A stretch of DNA of 64,000 nucleotides. It comes from Sandaracinus amylolyticus. GTDB lineage: Bacteria; Myxococcota_A; Polyangia; Polyangiales; Sandaracinaceae. The DNA is taken from NCBI RefSeq assembly GCF_021631985.1, contig NZ_CP070225.1, forward strand, positions 1,612,001 to 1,676,000, read 5' to 3'. Below are positions 50,496-61,594 of the stretch, piece by piece (position 1 is the stretch's first letter; every line of letters begins with the position of its first letter). A model generated the notes under the pieces. The model was not told the origin of the DNA, did not search any database, and saw nothing but the letters and a program-made list of their open reading frames with translations. A program made the translations under genes and the position numbers.

Positions 50496-50577
50496 CGCTC
50501 TGGCGGCGGAACGCACCGACGACGAGCTGGTCGATCTCGCGATCGCGGTCTTCGCGGGGCACGACGACCTGAGCGCG

Positions 50578-51639
50578 ATGCACGCGACGCTCACCGCGGC
50601 GGGCGTCTCGAGCGAGCTCGCGCTCGAGCTTCTCGCGTTCGTGCCGCTCGCGTTCGGGCGGCACTTGCTCGCGCGGACGGGCGCGAAGCCCGGTCCGACG
50701 TATCGCCCGCACGCGCGTGAAGGCGTGGGGCCGCACGCGTTCCCGATCGACGACGAGCCGCTCTATCGCGCGGCGTACGATCGCGCGTCGTACAGCGACC
50801 GTGATCGCCACTGGAAGGTCGCCCGGTGGAGCGCGGAGGTCGACGCGTCGAGCGCCGCCGGCCGCACGGGCAAGGGGCCCGAGGATCTCGTCGAGTCGGT
50901 CGTGCTGCTCTGGCTCCCGCACCTGATGACGATCGGGCCCGACGCGCGCGCACGGGTGCTGCGGGAGCGGAAGGACGTCGACGTGTACGGGCTGAACGCG
51001 ATGCTCGCGCGATCGCTCGTGGGGCACGGCGTGCGAGCGCGCTTCGACGGCGCGCGCGCGATCGCGGACTCCGGCGAGGTCTGGGAGGCGATCGTCTTCC
51101 CGCGTGTGGTCGAGCCGGCGTACTGCGCGATCCAGGTGGACTTCCTGGTGCGCTCGCCGAGGCTCGCCGCGCCGCATCGAGTGAACGAGTCGTTCGTGGG
51201 CGAGGGCCCGGACATGCGAGCCGCGGTCGCGCAGGCGTTCGAGAAGCTGAGCCGCGCGTCGTTCCACCCGATCCTCGCGGTGCTCCACGATCACGACGAC
51301 GAGACCCAGGTGAGCTGGGAGCACTGGCACGGCCCGCACGGCTGCTGGCGCGTGTGCCTCGGGCCGGTGCTGCACCTCTGGTCGCCGCAGACGCAGACCG
51401 ACCTGGCGCCCCTGCTCGACTGGATCGAGACCCGCGTGCGCGAGACCTCGCTGACGCGCGAGGTCCACTGGGTGCGCGTCTTCCGCGCGCAGCGAGACGC
51501 GCCGATGATCTCGGAGGCGCTGCTCGACAACGAGACCTGGCCGGCGCTTCAGGACGACGTCGCGCGCTGGGAGCTTCCGCCGCGCGACGATGCGTACGCG
51601 CTGCGGCTCTTCCTGATGCTCGTGCCCGAGAGCCACTGA
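50578..51639 (+). CDS. DUF6348-like protein
   Basis: At least 353 residues from the ATG at 50578. A pattern of AIQVDFLVRSPRLAAP, NESFVGEG, AFEKLSRASFHPILAVL and a closing GCWRVCLGPV resembles DUF6348, an alpha/beta domain of unknown role. Codons 50500-50577 read in frame as plausible protein (DELVDLAIAVFAGHDDL), with only CTG available as a start, so translation may begin upstream at CTG 50500 just after the hydrolase stop at 50495. No signal peptide. The closeness to the hydrolase gene suggests one transcript. Confidence 0.6.
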   Translation: MHATLTAAGVSSELALELLAFVPLAFGRHLLARTGAKPGPTYRPHAREGVGPHAFPIDDEPLYRAAYDRASYSDRDRHWKVARWSAEVDASSAAGRTGKGPEDLVESVVLLWLPHLMTIGPDARARVLRERKDVDVYGLNAMLARSLVGHGVRARFDGARAIADSGEVWEAIVFPRVVEPAYCAIQVDFLVRSPRLAAPHRVNESFVGEGPDMRAAVAQAFEKLSRASFHPILAVLHDHDDETQVSWEHWHGPHGCWRVCLGPVLHLWSPQTQTDLAPLLDWIETRVRETSLTREVHWVRVFRAQRDAPMISEALLDNETWPALQDDVARWELPPRDDAYALRLFLMLVPESH

Positions 51640-51738
51640 TCGCGCGCGGCAACGAGCGTGCATCGCGAGCGATGAGCGCCCGCCCCGCGACCTTCCTGCT
51701 CGTGATCGTCGCGACGAGCCCCTCGTGCGGGTGAGGGC

Positions 51739-53964
51739 TCATCGCTCCGGCGTCGACTTCGATGCGCCGATTTTCCACGCGCGCAGCCGCGCGCCGAGCT
51801 TGCAGTACGTCTTCGCGATCTCGGCGGTGCGCGCCGCGCGCGCGATGGCGCGCGGATCGCCGACGATGACCGCGAGCTTCTTCGCGCGCGTCAGCGCGGT
51901 GTAGAGCAGCGGTCGCGAGAGCAGCACGTGATGCGACGCGTGCAGCACGATCACGACCGCCGCGATCTCCGAGCCCTGCGCCTTGTGCACCGTCGACGCA
52001 TAGGCGAGGGCGATCGAGTCGACGTCGTCCTGCGTGTAGCTCACCGCGCGCCCGTCGATCTCGACGTAGGTCACGCCGTCCTCGACCTTCGTGACCCAGC
52101 CGAGATCGCCGTTCCACACCTCGCGCTCGTAGTCGTTGCGCAGCTGCATGATCTTGTCGCCCGCGCGCATCACGCCCGCGAGCGACGAGGTGGTGCGCGG
52201 CGGGTTGAGCTCGGTCTGCAGCAGCTCGTTCAGCTTCTCGGTGCCGAGCGGTCCCTTGCGCATCGGCGTCAGCACTTGCACGTCGCGCTTGGGATCGAGC
52301 CCGTACGCCGCGGGGATGCGGCGCAGCACGTCGACGAGGCGCTGCTGGATCGCCTCGGGCTCCTGGGCGCGGACCACGAAGAGATCGCCCGCGCCCTTCT
52401 GGCCGCTCGGCGTCGGAGTCGGCGCGTGGCCCGCGAGGATCTCGTGCGCGCCGCGGACGATCGCGCTCGCCTGCGCCTGCCGGAAGACGCGATCGAGCCG
52501 CACCACCGGGCACACCTCGCTCGCGATCAGCTCGCGCAGCACCTGTCCCGCGCCGACCGGCGGCAGCTGATCGACGTCGCCGACGAACACGAGCGTGCTC
52601 TCGGGCGGCACCGCATCGAGCAGGCTCGCCGCGAGCTGCACGTCGAGCATCGACGCCTCGTCGACGAGGACGAGATCGGCATTGATCGGCTCGTCGGCGC
52701 AGAGACGGAACGAGCCGGTCGCGGGGTTCCACTCGAGCAGGCGATGGATGGTGCGCGCGTCGCGCCCCGCGGCCTCGCTCATGCGCTTCGCGGCGCGACC
52801 GGTGGGCGCGCACAGCACGATGCGATGTCCGATGCGCTCGTGCGCGCGCACGATGGCTCTCACCGTCGTGGTCTTGCCGGTGCCGGGCCCGCCGGTGAGC
52901 ACCATGAGCCCGCTCGTCAGCGAGCGGCGCACCGCTTCTTCCTGCTGCTCGGCGAGGCCGAGATCCGCGATCGCGGCGAGCGCCTCGGGCATCTTCGCCG
53001 GCGGCTTCCGCTCGCGCACCAGGCGCGCGAGCGCGCGCGCGGCCTCGACCTCGGCCTCGTGCATCGGCGGCGCGTAGACGTCGCCTTCGTCGAGCACGAG
53101 CATCCCGCGCGCAGCGAGCTCTTCGATCGCGGGCGCGACGAGATCCTCGGGCACGTTCAGCTCGCGCGCCTGCGCGCGCATCACCTCGTCGGGCAGGTAC
53201 ACGTGCCCTTGGTCCGCGGCGCGACCGACCACGTGCAACACTGCGCCCGCGGCGCGTCGCGGATCGTCGATCCCGATCCCGACCTCGCGCCCGATGCGAT
53301 CCGCGGTCGCGAACCCGATGCCCGGGATCTCCTCGGCGGCGCGGTACGGATCGTCGCGCAGCTGCTGCGCGGTGCGTGGGCCGTATTTGACGAGGACCTT
53401 CTTCGCCATCGCGGGGCCGAGCCCGAGGCCGTGCAGGAAGGCGAGCCCTTCCGCGTCGGCGCGACGTGCCTTCACCGCCTCGGCGATCGCGCTCGCCTTC
53501 TTCTTCCCGATGCCGGGGATCTCCTCGTGCAGGCGCGCGCTCTGCGTGGTGATCACGTCGAGCGTGCGATCCCCGAACTTCGCGACGAGCTTCTTCGCGA
53601 TCGCGGGACCGACGCCGGGCACGAGCCCCGAGCCGAGGAAACGCGCGAGGCCCTTCTTCGTCGTCGGCATCACCGGCGTGTACGCGACCGCGCGGAAGCG
53701 ACGGCCGTACGACGCGTGGTCCTCGTAGCGACCTCGGAACCGCGCGACCTCGCCCGGCGCGAGCCCTCCGACGTCGCCGACGACGACGAGGATCTCGTCG
53801 TCGCTCTCGCGCTTCACGCGCAGCACCGCGAAGCTGCCGTCGGCGCTGCGCCAGCGCTCTTCCTCGACGACCCCGACGAGCACGACCTCGTCGCGCGCAC
53901 GCGCGCCGTCGGTGGGGAGCGCGGTCTGCTGCGGTTCGCGAGGGCGCATGGAGGGGAGCGGCAT
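51739..53964 (-). CDS. recD2: RecD2-like helicase
   Basis: The 741-residue protein has an N-terminal OB-like part with tandem helix-hairpin-helix sequences (VPGVGPAIAKKL, IPGIGKKKA, LGLGPAMAKKV, IPGIGFATADRI), and then a superfamily 1B helicase. Walker A is GGPGTGKTTT (around residue 360), followed by CAPTGRAAKRMSE, DEASMLD and FVGDVDQLPPVG. The motif STVHKAQGSE near residue 640 is typical of RecD. RecD2 is a 5'-to-3' DNA helicase in genomes that often lack RecBC. The ATG used shares one base with the upstream lipoprotein's stop (TGATG). Confidence 0.92.
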   Translation of the reverse strand: MPLPSMRPREPQQTALPTDGARARDEVVLVGVVEEERWRSADGSFAVLRVKRESDDEILVVVGDVGGLAPGEVARFRGRYEDHASYGRRFRAVAYTPVMPTTKKGLARFLGSGLVPGVGPAIAKKLVAKFGDRTLDVITTQSARLHEEIPGIGKKKASAIAEAVKARRADAEGLAFLHGLGLGPAMAKKVLVKYGPRTAQQLRDDPYRAAEEIPGIGFATADRIGREVGIGIDDPRRAAGAVLHVVGRAADQGHVYLPDEVMRAQARELNVPEDLVAPAIEELAARGMLVLDEGDVYAPPMHEAEVEAARALARLVRERKPPAKMPEALAAIADLGLAEQQEEAVRRSLTSGLMVLTGGPGTGKTTTVRAIVRAHERIGHRIVLCAPTGRAAKRMSEAAGRDARTIHRLLEWNPATGSFRLCADEPINADLVLVDEASMLDVQLAASLLDAVPPESTLVFVGDVDQLPPVGAGQVLRELIASEVCPVVRLDRVFRQAQASAIVRGAHEILAGHAPTPTPSGQKGAGDLFVVRAQEPEAIQQRLVDVLRRIPAAYGLDPKRDVQVLTPMRKGPLGTEKLNELLQTELNPPRTTSSLAGVMRAGDKIMQLRNDYEREVWNGDLGWVTKVEDGVTYVEIDGRAVSYTQDDVDSIALAYASTVHKAQGSEIAAVVIVLHASHHVLLSRPLLYTALTRAKKLAVIVGDPRAIARAARTAEIAKTYCKLGARLRAWKIGASKSTPER

Positions 53965-55580
53965 CAGCGGCCCGGCGTGCAGCCGCCTCCGGCATCGTAG
54001 TCGAAGCTGCCGCGAGCGCCCGTGCGGGGGTCGTCGGAAACGCGCACCGTGCACACGCCGGCGCGCGGTGCCGGCTCGGCGGGCGCGGCGGAGACGCGGC
54101 GACCGTCGGGATCCCGCAGGAAGAGCGGCTCGCCGGAATTCGAGAGCCCGCCCGACGCGAGCGATCGATCGACGCGGATCAGCGCGACGCCGGCTGGGAT
54201 CGCGACGTCGCGATCGCCGTCGCCGCGATCGTCGGGGTCGAAGCCCTCTGCGACGATCAGCGCGCGCGCTCCGGGCGCGATGCGCACCGGGCCGGCGATC
54301 ACGTCGCCCATCGAGTCGGGCGCATCGGAGAGCGAGAATCCGGCGAGATCGATGGTGACCGCGCCGAGGTTGGAGATCTCGACGTACTCCTGGCGCGGCT
54401 CGACGCTCCACGGATCGGCGCGCACCTCGACGATCGAGATCGGCGCGAGCGGCTCGGTGGTCGCGAGATCGAGCTCGGTGCGCATGATCGTCCCGGCGAG
54501 ATCGATCGCATCGAGGGTCGCGTGGATCGACGCGCTCGGCCCGAGATCGTCGATCGTGAGCTCGACCTCGCCGCGCGGCGCAACCGCGGTGATGACGCGC
54601 TCGCTCGTCACCAGCCTCACCCGCACCGGCTCGCTCCCGCGGAGGCGCAGCACGATGCGCTCGTCGTCGGCGAGGACGCAGCCCGCGTCGTTCGATCGTT
54701 CGTCGATCGCACACGCCGTCGCGAGCCACTCGGGCGGATCGAGATCGGGCTCGCGCCCGGTCTCGAACGCGGCCCTCGTCGCGGGCACGCTCGCGCCCGT
54801 CGCGTCGAGCAATCGATCGTCGGTGCGCAGCGCGTGCAAGGCGCCGGGCGCGAGCGCCCGCGCGGGTACGATCACCGCGCAGTGCGCACCGTCCCAGCCG
54901 ATCTCCTCGCAGCGCGCGGCGCGCGCATCGCCGGGCACGCGCTCGCCGCCCGGGCCCTCGATCCACACGCCCTCGGTGATGCCCGACACGGCTCCGTCGA
55001 AGCGCATCGCGGCGAGCGGCAGCTCCGCCGAGACCGCCGACGCGCCTTCGGGCGGCCACGTGCTCACCACGCGCGCGCCGCCGGTCTCGCTCTCGTCGAC
55101 GTGCATCGTCTGCACGAACACCGCGCCGAGCCGGCGCCCCGACGCGTCGCGCGCCCACGATGCGATGCCGAGGTGCAGCGTCGCGCCGGGCGCGAGCGGC
55201 GCGATGGGTCGGAGCTCGATCGTCGCGCCGCGCGTCTCGCGCTCGCAGGGCACGACGTGCGCGAGGGTGTCGCTGCGCAGGGGCGCGCTCTCGAGGTCCT
55301 CGCGCAGCGGCTCGACCTCCATCTGCTCGACGAGCACCAGCGGATCGGGCTCGCCGCCCAACGTCGCGCTCGCGTCGATCACGATGCGCGGCACGCGTGG
55401 GATCGCGTCCATCGGGCGCGTGTCGCCGCGTGCGTCGAGGACGACCACCGAGACCCGCAATGGCTCGGCGGCATCGAGTGGCGCGTCGGGCGCCGCGTCG
55501 CGTGGTGGTGGTGGCGCGGGCAGCTCGAAGCACCCGACGAGGAAGAACGAGAGCATGACCAGGAGAGGCGACGTGCGCAT
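53964..55580 (-). CDS. Lipoprotein with lamin-tail domain
   Basis: The 538-residue product has a lipoprotein signal ending FFLVGC, then an Asp/Pro/Ala-rich linker and several beta-sandwich-like regions (about residues 45-360). A lamin-tail domain spans about 375-500 (ISIVEVRADPWS, EYVEISNLGAVTIDLAGFSL, ARALIVAEGFDPD). Lamin-tail domains in bacteria often sit on surface proteins and nucleases; here it is probably exposed on the outer membrane. Its stop overlaps the recD2 start by one base, an odd pairing of a surface protein and a DNA helicase. Confidence 0.78.
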   Translation of the reverse strand: MRTSPLLVMLSFFLVGCFELPAPPPPRDAAPDAPLDAAEPLRVSVVVLDARGDTRPMDAIPRVPRIVIDASATLGGEPDPLVLVEQMEVEPLREDLESAPLRSDTLAHVVPCERETRGATIELRPIAPLAPGATLHLGIASWARDASGRRLGAVFVQTMHVDESETGGARVVSTWPPEGASAVSAELPLAAMRFDGAVSGITEGVWIEGPGGERVPGDARAARCEEIGWDGAHCAVIVPARALAPGALHALRTDDRLLDATGASVPATRAAFETGREPDLDPPEWLATACAIDERSNDAGCVLADDERIVLRLRGSEPVRVRLVTSERVITAVAPRGEVELTIDDLGPSASIHATLDAIDLAGTIMRTELDLATTEPLAPISIVEVRADPWSVEPRQEYVEISNLGAVTIDLAGFSLSDAPDSMGDVIAGPVRIAPGARALIVAEGFDPDDRGDGDRDVAIPAGVALIRVDRSLASGGLSNSGEPLFLRDPDGRRVSAAPAEPAPRAGVCTVRVSDDPRTGARGSFDYDAGGGCTPGR

Positions 55581-55674
55581 GACGCGCCGCTCATCGACAC
55601 ACGATGTGTGTGGTTGCGCTCTCCGATCCGGCCGACGCGCGATCTAGCCCTTCGCGACCTGCGCGCGTAACGAT

Positions 55675-57297
<1,623 letters not shown>

Positions 57298-57346
57298 GCG
57301 AGTGTCCAATCGGCTCGCCGGCGCAGGGCCCTGCCGTCCGCGTGCG

Positions 57347-57364
57347 CCGCACGGTCCCGTGCGG
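57347..57364. terminator. Hairpin between convergent kinase and HNH genes
   Basis: CCGCACGG and CCGTGCGG (8-bp arms, TC between them, so the loop must open by one or two pairs) lie in the 104-bp gap between two convergent stops. It can end both transcripts. Confidence 0.5.
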
Positions 57365-57401
57365 GCCCTTCGCCAGCGAGCACTCCAGCTGGACTGAGCC
57401 G

Positions 57402-58184
57402 CTACTCCTCGGCGGCCTCGATGTCGTCGTCCTCGGGGAACACCGGCGTCTCGATCCCCGCGAGGAAAGGCTCCCACTCGACGTAGCGACGCGTCGGTGC
57501 GGCCATCACGAGCGCCGTGCTCCAGCCCGGTCGCACCGGGCGCGAGCGCAGCAGCATCCCGGCCTCGTCGGGCGTCGCCCAGCCCTTGCGCAGGTTGCAG
57601 TCGCGGCACGACGTCACGAGGTTCTCCCACGTCGAGCGACCACCGCGCGATCGCGGCATCACGTGATCGAGGTTGAGCTCGCGCGTGCCGGGCCTGCGCC
57701 CGCAGTACTGACACGTGAACGAGTCGCGCAGGAAGATGTTGCGGCGCGAGAGGCGCAGCGGCGCGTGCGGCACGCGGTTGTACCCCGAGAGCAACAGCAC
57801 GCGCGGCACGCGGATGCGACCGCGCGGTGTTCCGACGAACTCGTCGCCTTCGTGCACCTGGTGCGACGACGAGAGCGAGGCCCACTGCGAGAAGTCGTGG
57901 GGCTCGTAGGCGCGATCGAGCGCGCGAGCGCGCCCGAGGTAGAGCAGCGTGAAGCCGTGGCGCGCAGTCGTGATGCGCACCGGCTGGAAGCTGCGGTTGA
58001 GCACGAGGACCGGCGCGGACAGACCGGTCTTCGCCGCGCGACCCGGCTTGGGCGCGGCCTCGGTGCTGGGATTCGAGTCTTCTGCGTGCAGCGCGCCTCG
58101 CTCGGACTTGTCGGCCGAGCCGGCCTGCTCCTTCGAGCTGGCATCGCGCGGGTCACGCAGACCACGGCGAGCACGGGACTCCAC
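57402..58184 (-). CDS. HNH endonuclease-family protein
   Basis: The 260-residue product has an HNH domain (about residues 165-215): FTCQYCGRRPG, LNLDHVMPRSRGG, NLVTSCRDCNLRKG. The two CxxC pairs bind zinc, and the His-Asn-His type residues make the metal site of the nuclease. Residues 60-150 (SAPVLVLNRSFQPVRI and a RVPRVLLLSGYN segment) match the usual N-terminal half of this family in Deltaproteobacteria. The first 55 residues are low-complexity and may not be translated from GTG 58184. Acidic C-terminus (FPEDDDIEAAEE). It is not part of a recognisable defence or phage cluster. Confidence 0.8.
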   Translation of the reverse strand: MESRARRGLRDPRDASSKEQAGSADKSERGALHAEDSNPSTEAAPKPGRAAKTGLSAPVLVLNRSFQPVRITTARHGFTLLYLGRARALDRAYEPHDFSQWASLSSSHQVHEGDEFVGTPRGRIRVPRVLLLSGYNRVPHAPLRLSRRNIFLRDSFTCQYCGRRPGTRELNLDHVMPRSRGGRSTWENLVTSCRDCNLRKGWATPDEAGMLLRSRPVRPGWSTALVMAAPTRRYVEWEPFLAGIETPVFPEDDDIEAAEE

Positions 58185-58200
58185 GGCGAGGACCTTAGCA

Positions 58201-58246
58201 CAACGGACCCCTCGGGCTCCTGGCTGAACGCGCAGGGGTCCCGTTG
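58201..58246. promoter_or_regulatory. Imperfect inverted repeat in the divergent gap
   Basis: CAACGGACCCCT (58201-58212) pairs with AGGGGTCCCGTTG (58234-58246), with one bulged base, in the 97-bp gap between the HNH gene and the ParA fusion gene. Both genes read away from it, so an operator or leader structure is likelier than a terminator. Confidence 0.4.
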
Positions 58247-58281
58247 CGTGCGCGGAGGTGCGCTGGTAATCACCGCCCGCC

Positions 58282-59928
58282 ATGGCGGGCCAGAACGCGG
58301 ACTCGCGCGGTGGGCGCGAGCGCGGAGACGCGACGCTCCCCAGCGCACCTCCCGACGTCGATCTCTTCCGCGAGCCCGGTGACGAGGACGCGCCGAGCGA
58401 TCGTCGCGACGCGCCGCACGAGGGCGAGGGCGAGCGCACCACGCCGCGCGCGCGCCCCGCGTGCACCATCGCGGTCGGTGGCAGCAAGGGCGGCGTCGGG
58501 ACCAGCGTCGTCGCTGCGAACCTCGCGCTCTACCTCGCGAGCATCGGACGCCGCGTGCTCCTCGTCGACGCCGATCCCGGCGGCGCGAACCTCCACACGC
58601 TCGTCGGCGCGCCGAGCCCGACGCGCCCGCGCGCCGACAACCGTGCGGCGGGGCGCCCGGTCGACACCCAGATCCAGGGGCTGCGCTTGCTCTGGGGCGG
58701 GCTCGACGAGGGGCTGCGAGGTCGTCGCGGCGGCGGGCGTCGCAAGCTCGCGCGTGCGGTCGAGAGCGCCGAGGCCGACTACGTCGTGCTCGATCTCGGC
58801 AAGTGCACGAACCGCGGCGGCATCGACGCGCTCCTGAGCGCGGATCTCTCGCTCGTGCTCACGCTGCCCGAGCCCACCGCGCTCGAGAGCGCGTACCGCT
58901 TCGTGCGCCGCGCGTTCCTCCGCTATTTGCACCGCAGCGTGATCGATCAGCCGACGCGCCTCGCGCTGATGCAGAAAGCGCGCGAGCTCGGAGGCGCGCC
59001 CGCGCCGCTCGATCTGTGGCGCACCCTCGAGGACGACGGCGATCCGCTCGCCGAGGTCGTGCGCGACGCGATGGAGCGCTTCCATCCGAACCTCGTGATC
59101 AGCCAGACGCGCCTGCGCGCGGATCTCGAGCTCGGCGATCAGGTGCGCAGCGCGGCGCGGCGCCGTCTCGGCATCGGCATCGAGTACCTCGGGCACGTCG
59201 AGTACGACGACACCGTGTGGAGCTGCGTGCGCGCGCGGCGCTTGTTGCTCATCGAGAGCCCGGGCACGAAGGCGAGCAAGAACGTCGAGAAGATCGCGCG
59301 TCGACTGCTCGCGCTGCAGACCGGCAAGCGCAAGCCTCCGGCGCGCACGGTGCCGCCCGAGAGCCATCACGATCTGCTCGAGGTCGATCGCGGCGCGACC
59401 GACGAAGAGGTGCGCCGCGCGTTCAAGCGCGCGCGCGACATCTACGCGGAGGACGCGCTCGCGTGTTACTCGCTCTTCGAGTCGCACGAGCTCGAGGTGC
59501 TGCGCGCGCGCCTCGAAGAGGCGTACGACGTGCTGCTCGATCCGGTGCGGCGGAAGCCCTACGAGCTCTCGGTGTTCCCGCCGTCCGAGGAGCACGAGGA
59601 GCCGGTGCCCGCGCGCATGTCGCGGAACGAGCCGCTGCCGCCCGCGCCCGAGCTCACGCCGGACACCGACTACACGGGCGCGCTGCTGCGCGCGGTGCGC
59701 GAGTCGCAGGGCATCTCGCTGCGCGACGTCAGCGCGCGCACGAAGGTCGGGCTGCCCTACCTCGAGGCGATCGAGGGCGACGCGTTCGACGCGCTGCCGG
59801 CACCGGTCTACGTGCGCGGCTTCGTCACCGAGATCGCGAAGGCGCTGAAGCTCGACGCGGCGCAGGTCGCACGCACGTACGTCCGGCGCTATCGACGTCA
59901 CCTCGAGGAGCGAGGGAAGAGCGTATGA
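58282..59928 (+). CDS. Fusion of ParA/MinD-like ATPase, J-like domain and RodZ-type HTH
   Basis: The 548-residue protein has a ParA/MinD fold (about residues 60-330): GGSKGGVGTSVVAANLA, LLVDADPGGANLHTLV and a later VLTLPEPTALESAYRF. The Walker A reads KGGVGTS, with Thr74 where the ATP-binding Lys should be; the earlier signature Lys69 is kept. A J-like region (about 358-420; DLLEVDRGATDEEVRRAFKR) lacks the HPD tripeptide. The end (about 465-535; LRDVSARTKVGLPYLEAIE, then PAPVYVRGFV) is a RodZ-type helix-turn-helix, but there is no RodZ membrane helix. It may organise cell shape or polarity. The stop overlaps the maf start. Confidence 0.8.
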   Translation: MAGQNADSRGGRERGDATLPSAPPDVDLFREPGDEDAPSDRRDAPHEGEGERTTPRARPACTIAVGGSKGGVGTSVVAANLALYLASIGRRVLLVDADPGGANLHTLVGAPSPTRPRADNRAAGRPVDTQIQGLRLLWGGLDEGLRGRRGGGRRKLARAVESAEADYVVLDLGKCTNRGGIDALLSADLSLVLTLPEPTALESAYRFVRRAFLRYLHRSVIDQPTRLALMQKARELGGAPAPLDLWRTLEDDGDPLAEVVRDAMERFHPNLVISQTRLRADLELGDQVRSAARRRLGIGIEYLGHVEYDDTVWSCVRARRLLLIESPGTKASKNVEKIARRLLALQTGKRKPPARTVPPESHHDLLEVDRGATDEEVRRAFKRARDIYAEDALACYSLFESHELEVLRARLEEAYDVLLDPVRRKPYELSVFPPSEEHEEPVPARMSRNEPLPPAPELTPDTDYTGALLRAVRESQGISLRDVSARTKVGLPYLEAIEGDAFDALPAPVYVRGFVTEIAKALKLDAAQVARTYVRRYRRHLEERGKSV

Positions 59929-60515
59929 CGCTGGTGCTCGCGTCGGCGTCGCCGCGGCGGCGCGAGATCCTGACGACGCTCGGCGTCGCGTTCGAGGTGC
60001 GGCCGAGCAACGCCGACGAGACGCAGCGCGAGGGAGAGCCCGCGCGCGCGTACGTGCAGCGCGTCGCAGCCGCGAAGGCCGTCGAGATCGCGAGCGCGTG
60101 CGAGGCGGGGCGCTGGGTGCTCGGGGCGGACACCATCGTGGTCGTCGACGGAGAGCTGCTCGGCAAGCCGGAGAGCGACGCGGCCGCGCGCGGGATGCTG
60201 CGCATGCTCGCGGGTCGTTGGCACGAGGTGATCACCGGCGTCGCGCTGGCGCGTGACGGCGACGTGATCGAGACCATCGCGGTGACCACGCGCGTCGCGT
60301 TCCGGCCGCTCACGGTCGACATGGTCGAGCGCTACGTCGCGACGGGCGAGGGGCGCGACAAGGCGGGCGCGTACGGCGCGCAGGGCATCGCGTCGGGGTT
60401 CGTGCGCGGCATCGAGGGCTCGCACTCGAACGTGATCGGGCTGCCCGCGGCGGAGACGATCGAGCTGCTCGAGAAGCACGGCGTGATCGCGCCGTGGCCG
60501 GGGAGCGCGCGATGA
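59925..60515 (+). CDS. maf: Maf-like nucleotide pyrophosphatase
   Basis: The 196-residue product begins with LVLASASPRRREIL, the Maf signature, followed by PSNADET, KAVEIAS, VLGADTIVVVDGELLGKP and DKAGAYGAQG. Maf enzymes hydrolyse non-canonical or modified nucleoside triphosphates and are linked to cell division arrest in some bacteria. The start overlaps the previous stop (ATGA), and the stop overlaps the yggS start. Confidence 0.9.
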   Translation: MTLVLASASPRRREILTTLGVAFEVRPSNADETQREGEPARAYVQRVAAAKAVEIASACEAGRWVLGADTIVVVDGELLGKPESDAAARGMLRMLAGRWHEVITGVALARDGDVIETIAVTTRVAFRPLTVDMVERYVATGEGRDKAGAYGAQGIASGFVRGIEGSHSNVIGLPAAETIELLEKHGVIAPWPGSAR

Positions 60516-61177
60516 GCGACGTCGCGGCGCGGCTCGCGGCGGTGCGCGCGCGGATCGACGCGGCGTGCGCGCGGTGCGGGCGCGATCCGTCGACGGTCGC
60601 GCTCGTCGCGGTGAGCAAGACGCAGGGCGCCGACGCGGTGCGCGCTGCGTACGAGGCGGGCCAGCGCGTGTTCGGCGAGAACTACGTGCAGGAGCTGGTC
60701 GAGAAGGCGAGGGCGCTCGCGGATCTGTCCGAGCTGCGCTGGCACTTCATCGGGCACCTCCAGCGCAACAAGGTGAAGGACGTCGCGCCGGTCGCGCGCT
60801 GCATCGAGACCGTGGACTCGGTGCGCCTGGTCGAGGCGATCGCGAAGCGCGGCGATGCGAGCGCGCCGCTCGAGGTGATGCTGCAGGTGAACGTCGGCGG
60901 CGAGGCGCAGAAGTCGGGCTGCACGCCGGCCGAGCTGCCCGCGCTGATCGACGCGGTGCGCGCGACGCCGCTCGTCCTGCGCGGGCTGATGACGGTGCCG
61001 CCGCTCGGTCAGGAGCCGGAGGCGTCGCGCCCGCACTTCCGCGCGCTGCGCGAGCTCGCGCAGCAGCACGGGCTGCGCGAGCTCTCGATGGGCATGAGCG
61101 CGGATCTCGAGGTCGCGATCGAAGAGGGCGCGACCATCGTGCGCGTCGGCACCGCGATCTTCGGCGCGCGCGGCTGA
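60512..61177 (+). CDS. yggS: YggS-type PLP homeostasis protein
   Basis: The 221-residue, PLP-binding alanine-racemase-like protein controls cellular PLP and amino acid pools. Seen: [13 protein letters not shown] with the PLP lysine, [38 protein letters not shown] and [28 protein letters not shown]. The ATG at 60512 overlaps the maf stop. An in-frame ATG 18 bases upstream is not needed. The stop directly abuts the DUF2845 gene's stop (TGATCA). Confidence 0.92.
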   Translation: MSDVAARLAAVRARIDAACARCGRDPSTVALVAVSKTQGADAVRAAYEAGQRVFGENYVQELVEKARALADLSELRWHFIGHLQRNKVKDVAPVARCIETVDSVRLVEAIAKRGDASAPLEVMLQVNVGGEAQKSGCTPAELPALIDAVRATPLVLRGLMTVPPLGQEPEASRPHFRALRELAQQHGLRELSMGMSADLEVAIEEGATIVRVGTAIFGARG

Positions 61178-61594
61178 TCAGACGAGCGCGCGGCGTCGCT
61201 CGAGGATCGCGACGCGCTCGTGCCGACGTGCGGGCGGATCGATCGCCGTGCGCGTGCCGTAGCTGAGCGGGCGCTGCCGGACGAGCGTGCCGTCCTCGAA
61301 CGTCAGCTCCTCCATGAAGCGGCGCGGACCGAAGTCGTAGACCCAGGTCTCGATCGCGACGGTCACGGTGACGCTGTCGGCGATGACCGTGCCCGCGACG
61401 ATGCGGCTGCCCACGGTGCGGGTGCGCGAGACCGTGCTGGTCGTGATCGACGCGGGGTCGCCGCAGATCGAGCGCACGTAGTGGATGGGGTCGCCGGTCA
61501 CGACGAGGCGCGTTCCGCAACGGAGCGCGTGGGCGGTGCCGTCGAACAGGAAGGGTGATGCGACGAGGGCGAGGAGCGAGAGCCAGCGGGCCAT
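61178..61594 (-). CDS. DUF2845-domain exported protein
   Basis: The 138-residue product has a signal peptide (cleavage after AHA near residue 23) and then the DUF2845 pattern [23 protein letters not shown] with two conserved cysteines; the strand pair [21 protein letters not shown] follows. The domain is small and periplasmic, of unknown role. GGAGGAACCC before the ATG 61594 sets the start. Its stop touches the yggS stop. Confidence 0.8.
   Translation of the reverse strand: MARWLSLLALVASPFLFDGTAHALRCGTRLVVTGDPIHYVRSICGDPASITTSTVSRTRTVGSRIVAGTVIADSVTVTVAIETWVYDFGPRRFMEELTFEDGTLVRQRPLSYGTRTAIDPPARRHERVAILERRRALV

Noticed and set aside
57402-58184. Homing endonuclease or defence nuclease reading of the HNH gene
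   Set aside because: No intron, methyltransferase, or defence partner is adjacent; the family is common as a stand-alone gene in Deltaproteobacteria.
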